From Nymphaea colorata (Eukaryota > Streptophyta > Magnoliopsida > Nymphaeales > Nymphaeaceae): DNA of 64,000 nucleotides. The position numbers and the translations under genes were made by a program. This document shows positions 63,053 through 64,000 of this stretch, piece after piece. Every line of letters begins with the position of its first letter. Positions within the stretch are counted from its first letter, which is position 1. The stretch lies in assembly GCF_008831285.2 (NCBI RefSeq), contig NW_022204507.1, positions 1,738,001 through 1,802,000 on the forward strand, read 5' to 3'. The notes beneath the pieces are model-generated. The model did not search any database and was not told the origin of the DNA. It was given only the letters and a program-made list of their open reading frames with translations.

Positions 63053-64000
63053 ACAGCAAGCTTCGGTCCCTAGCAGCGCTCCGTTCGGCAAACCGCATTC
63101 CAGCAGCCGCTCACCAGCGTTGCGATCCCCGTCAGCTCGCCGGCGCACCCGACGCTCGGCGCCCTCCATGCCCCCAACGCAAGCGAGATCAGCCAAGAAC
63201 AGCGTACGCCCCCGATCAGTGTCGTGCCCTTGTTTCAGCCTCCGATCAACGCCGGCGTCGTGTTTGGGTCATTCGGATCGGCCGTTCCCACCAGCAGCAT
63301 TTTGCCCACTGCTATGCTGAATTCCGTTCCTGGCATCACGAACAGCGGGACCATTCCCGGTCGTAGCAACAGTCGAGCCGATGCCCCTGTAGGGTTTTTC
63401 CCCAACTCGCCTGTTGATTTTTATGGGGGTGCCGATCCGGCGCGATTCAAGGCCGCCAAGATAGATTTCCCTCTATTCAGCGGAGAAGATTTACATAGCT
63501 GGATATTTAAGGCCGAGCAGTTCTTCGAGTGCCATGGGATCTTTGAGACAATGAAAGTCGCTCATGCTACCTTGAACTTCGACGGGAAGGTAATACGTTG
63601 GTACCGATGGCTGGTAGCACAACATGGGCGGTCCGACTGGAGGACCTTAATCACAACCATGGCGGCGCGTTTCAGACCTTTGGCTTATGTTGACTACAAC
63701 CAAGAGCTCTCCAAAATAAGTCAGATGGGATCGGTCGTCGACTACCAGGAGTGTTTCAAAGAGCTGAGCAATATGGTGCGGTGATGCCCTTGGAAGCCTT
63801 AGGTGCCTTTGTTGGAGGACTCAAGGACGAGATTCGTATTGAGGTGCAAGGAATGCGACGCCGGGCCCATTATTCGCTGCCTTACTCTGGAACAGATACG
63901 TGAAAAACGATGTCAAAATATTTGCTTCCACTGTGACCAACCATGGACGCCGGGCCACGCCTTTTGACGACTTCACATGTACTTAGTTGAAGAAGAGGGC
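63053..64000 (+). pseudogene. Gypsy 2 gag, core part (reaches the window end)
   Basis: FPLFSGEDLHSWIFKAEQFF, then ECHGIF and a gag core WYRWLVAQHGRSDWRTL and VDYNQELSKISQMGSVVDYQ. A stop after NMVR at about 63780 breaks the frame. Further gag (LEALGAFVGGLKDEIRIEV) and a zinc-knuckle-like region follow up to the end. The short MYLVEEE end matches MYLVEEDE of gypsy 1. Confidence 0.85.

Larger units (their letters stand above)
61425..64000 (+). mobile_element. Ty3/gypsy element 2, 5' part (continues past the window)
   Basis: LTR 61425-61664, a tRNA-Met-like primer site (tggtattagagctt at 61667-61680), a leader/gag start, a nested hAT-like element (61913-63052), then gag. The gag resembles that of gypsy 1 (AEQFFECHGIF and [21 protein letters not shown] and [11 protein letters not shown]), so both belong to one lineage. 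Confidence 0.88.

Noticed and set aside
1-64000. tRNA, rRNA, organellar DNA inserts, bacterial genes
   Set aside because: No tRNA cloverleaf, rRNA segment, plastid/mitochondrial gene or bacterial operon was noticed while reading; a covariance-model scan would be the decisive check.

Overview
The window is nuclear DNA of a seed plant, probably a flowering plant. It has spliced genes with GT..AG introns, plant-type Ty1/copia and Ty3/gypsy elements with tRNA-Met-type primer sites, L1-like LINEs with a plant ORF1 layout, hAT transposons and many microsatellites. I cannot place it to genus. Almost nothing here is host coding sequence.

The one confident host gene fills the first 37 kb on the + strand. 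It is an OXA2/ALB3-like-2 type membrane insertase: an Oxa1/YidC core followed by TPR repeats. Fourteen exons (window start to 37163) join without a phase conflict or internal stop into about 450 codons; the start lies upstream of the window. Three introns have been inflated. Intron 4 (2545-14388) holds a gypsy element, itself broken by hAT elements, and a LINE broken by a MITE. Intron 10 (16452-34885) holds an antisense copia relic, an unfamiliar LTR element split by a complete young copia element, another antisense copia fragment, and a copia tail split by two different hAT-like elements. Intron 12 (35232-36171) holds one very GC-rich hAT-like element.

From 37.2 to 61.4 kb I see no convincing intact gene, only three short exon-like pieces I cannot name. 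The region is dominated by three long solo LTRs of one family, all in + orientation (39463-42214, 45703-49163, 57684-60536), each with a 5-bp target duplication exact or one base off. The first sits inside a decayed LINE. A complete but degenerate copia element (50866-57505) carries a nested hAT-like element and an internal duplication. From 61425 to the window end is the 5' part of a second gypsy element, related to the first in its gag, again split by a hAT-like element.

The clearest result is the number of insertions whose ends can be fixed to the base: six short elements of four sequence families with 8-bp target duplications (hAT-like), and seven LTR insertions with 5-bp duplications. 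The least familiar object is the LTR element starting at 22303: an LTR, a primer-site-like sequence, and a reading frame with no family I recognise.
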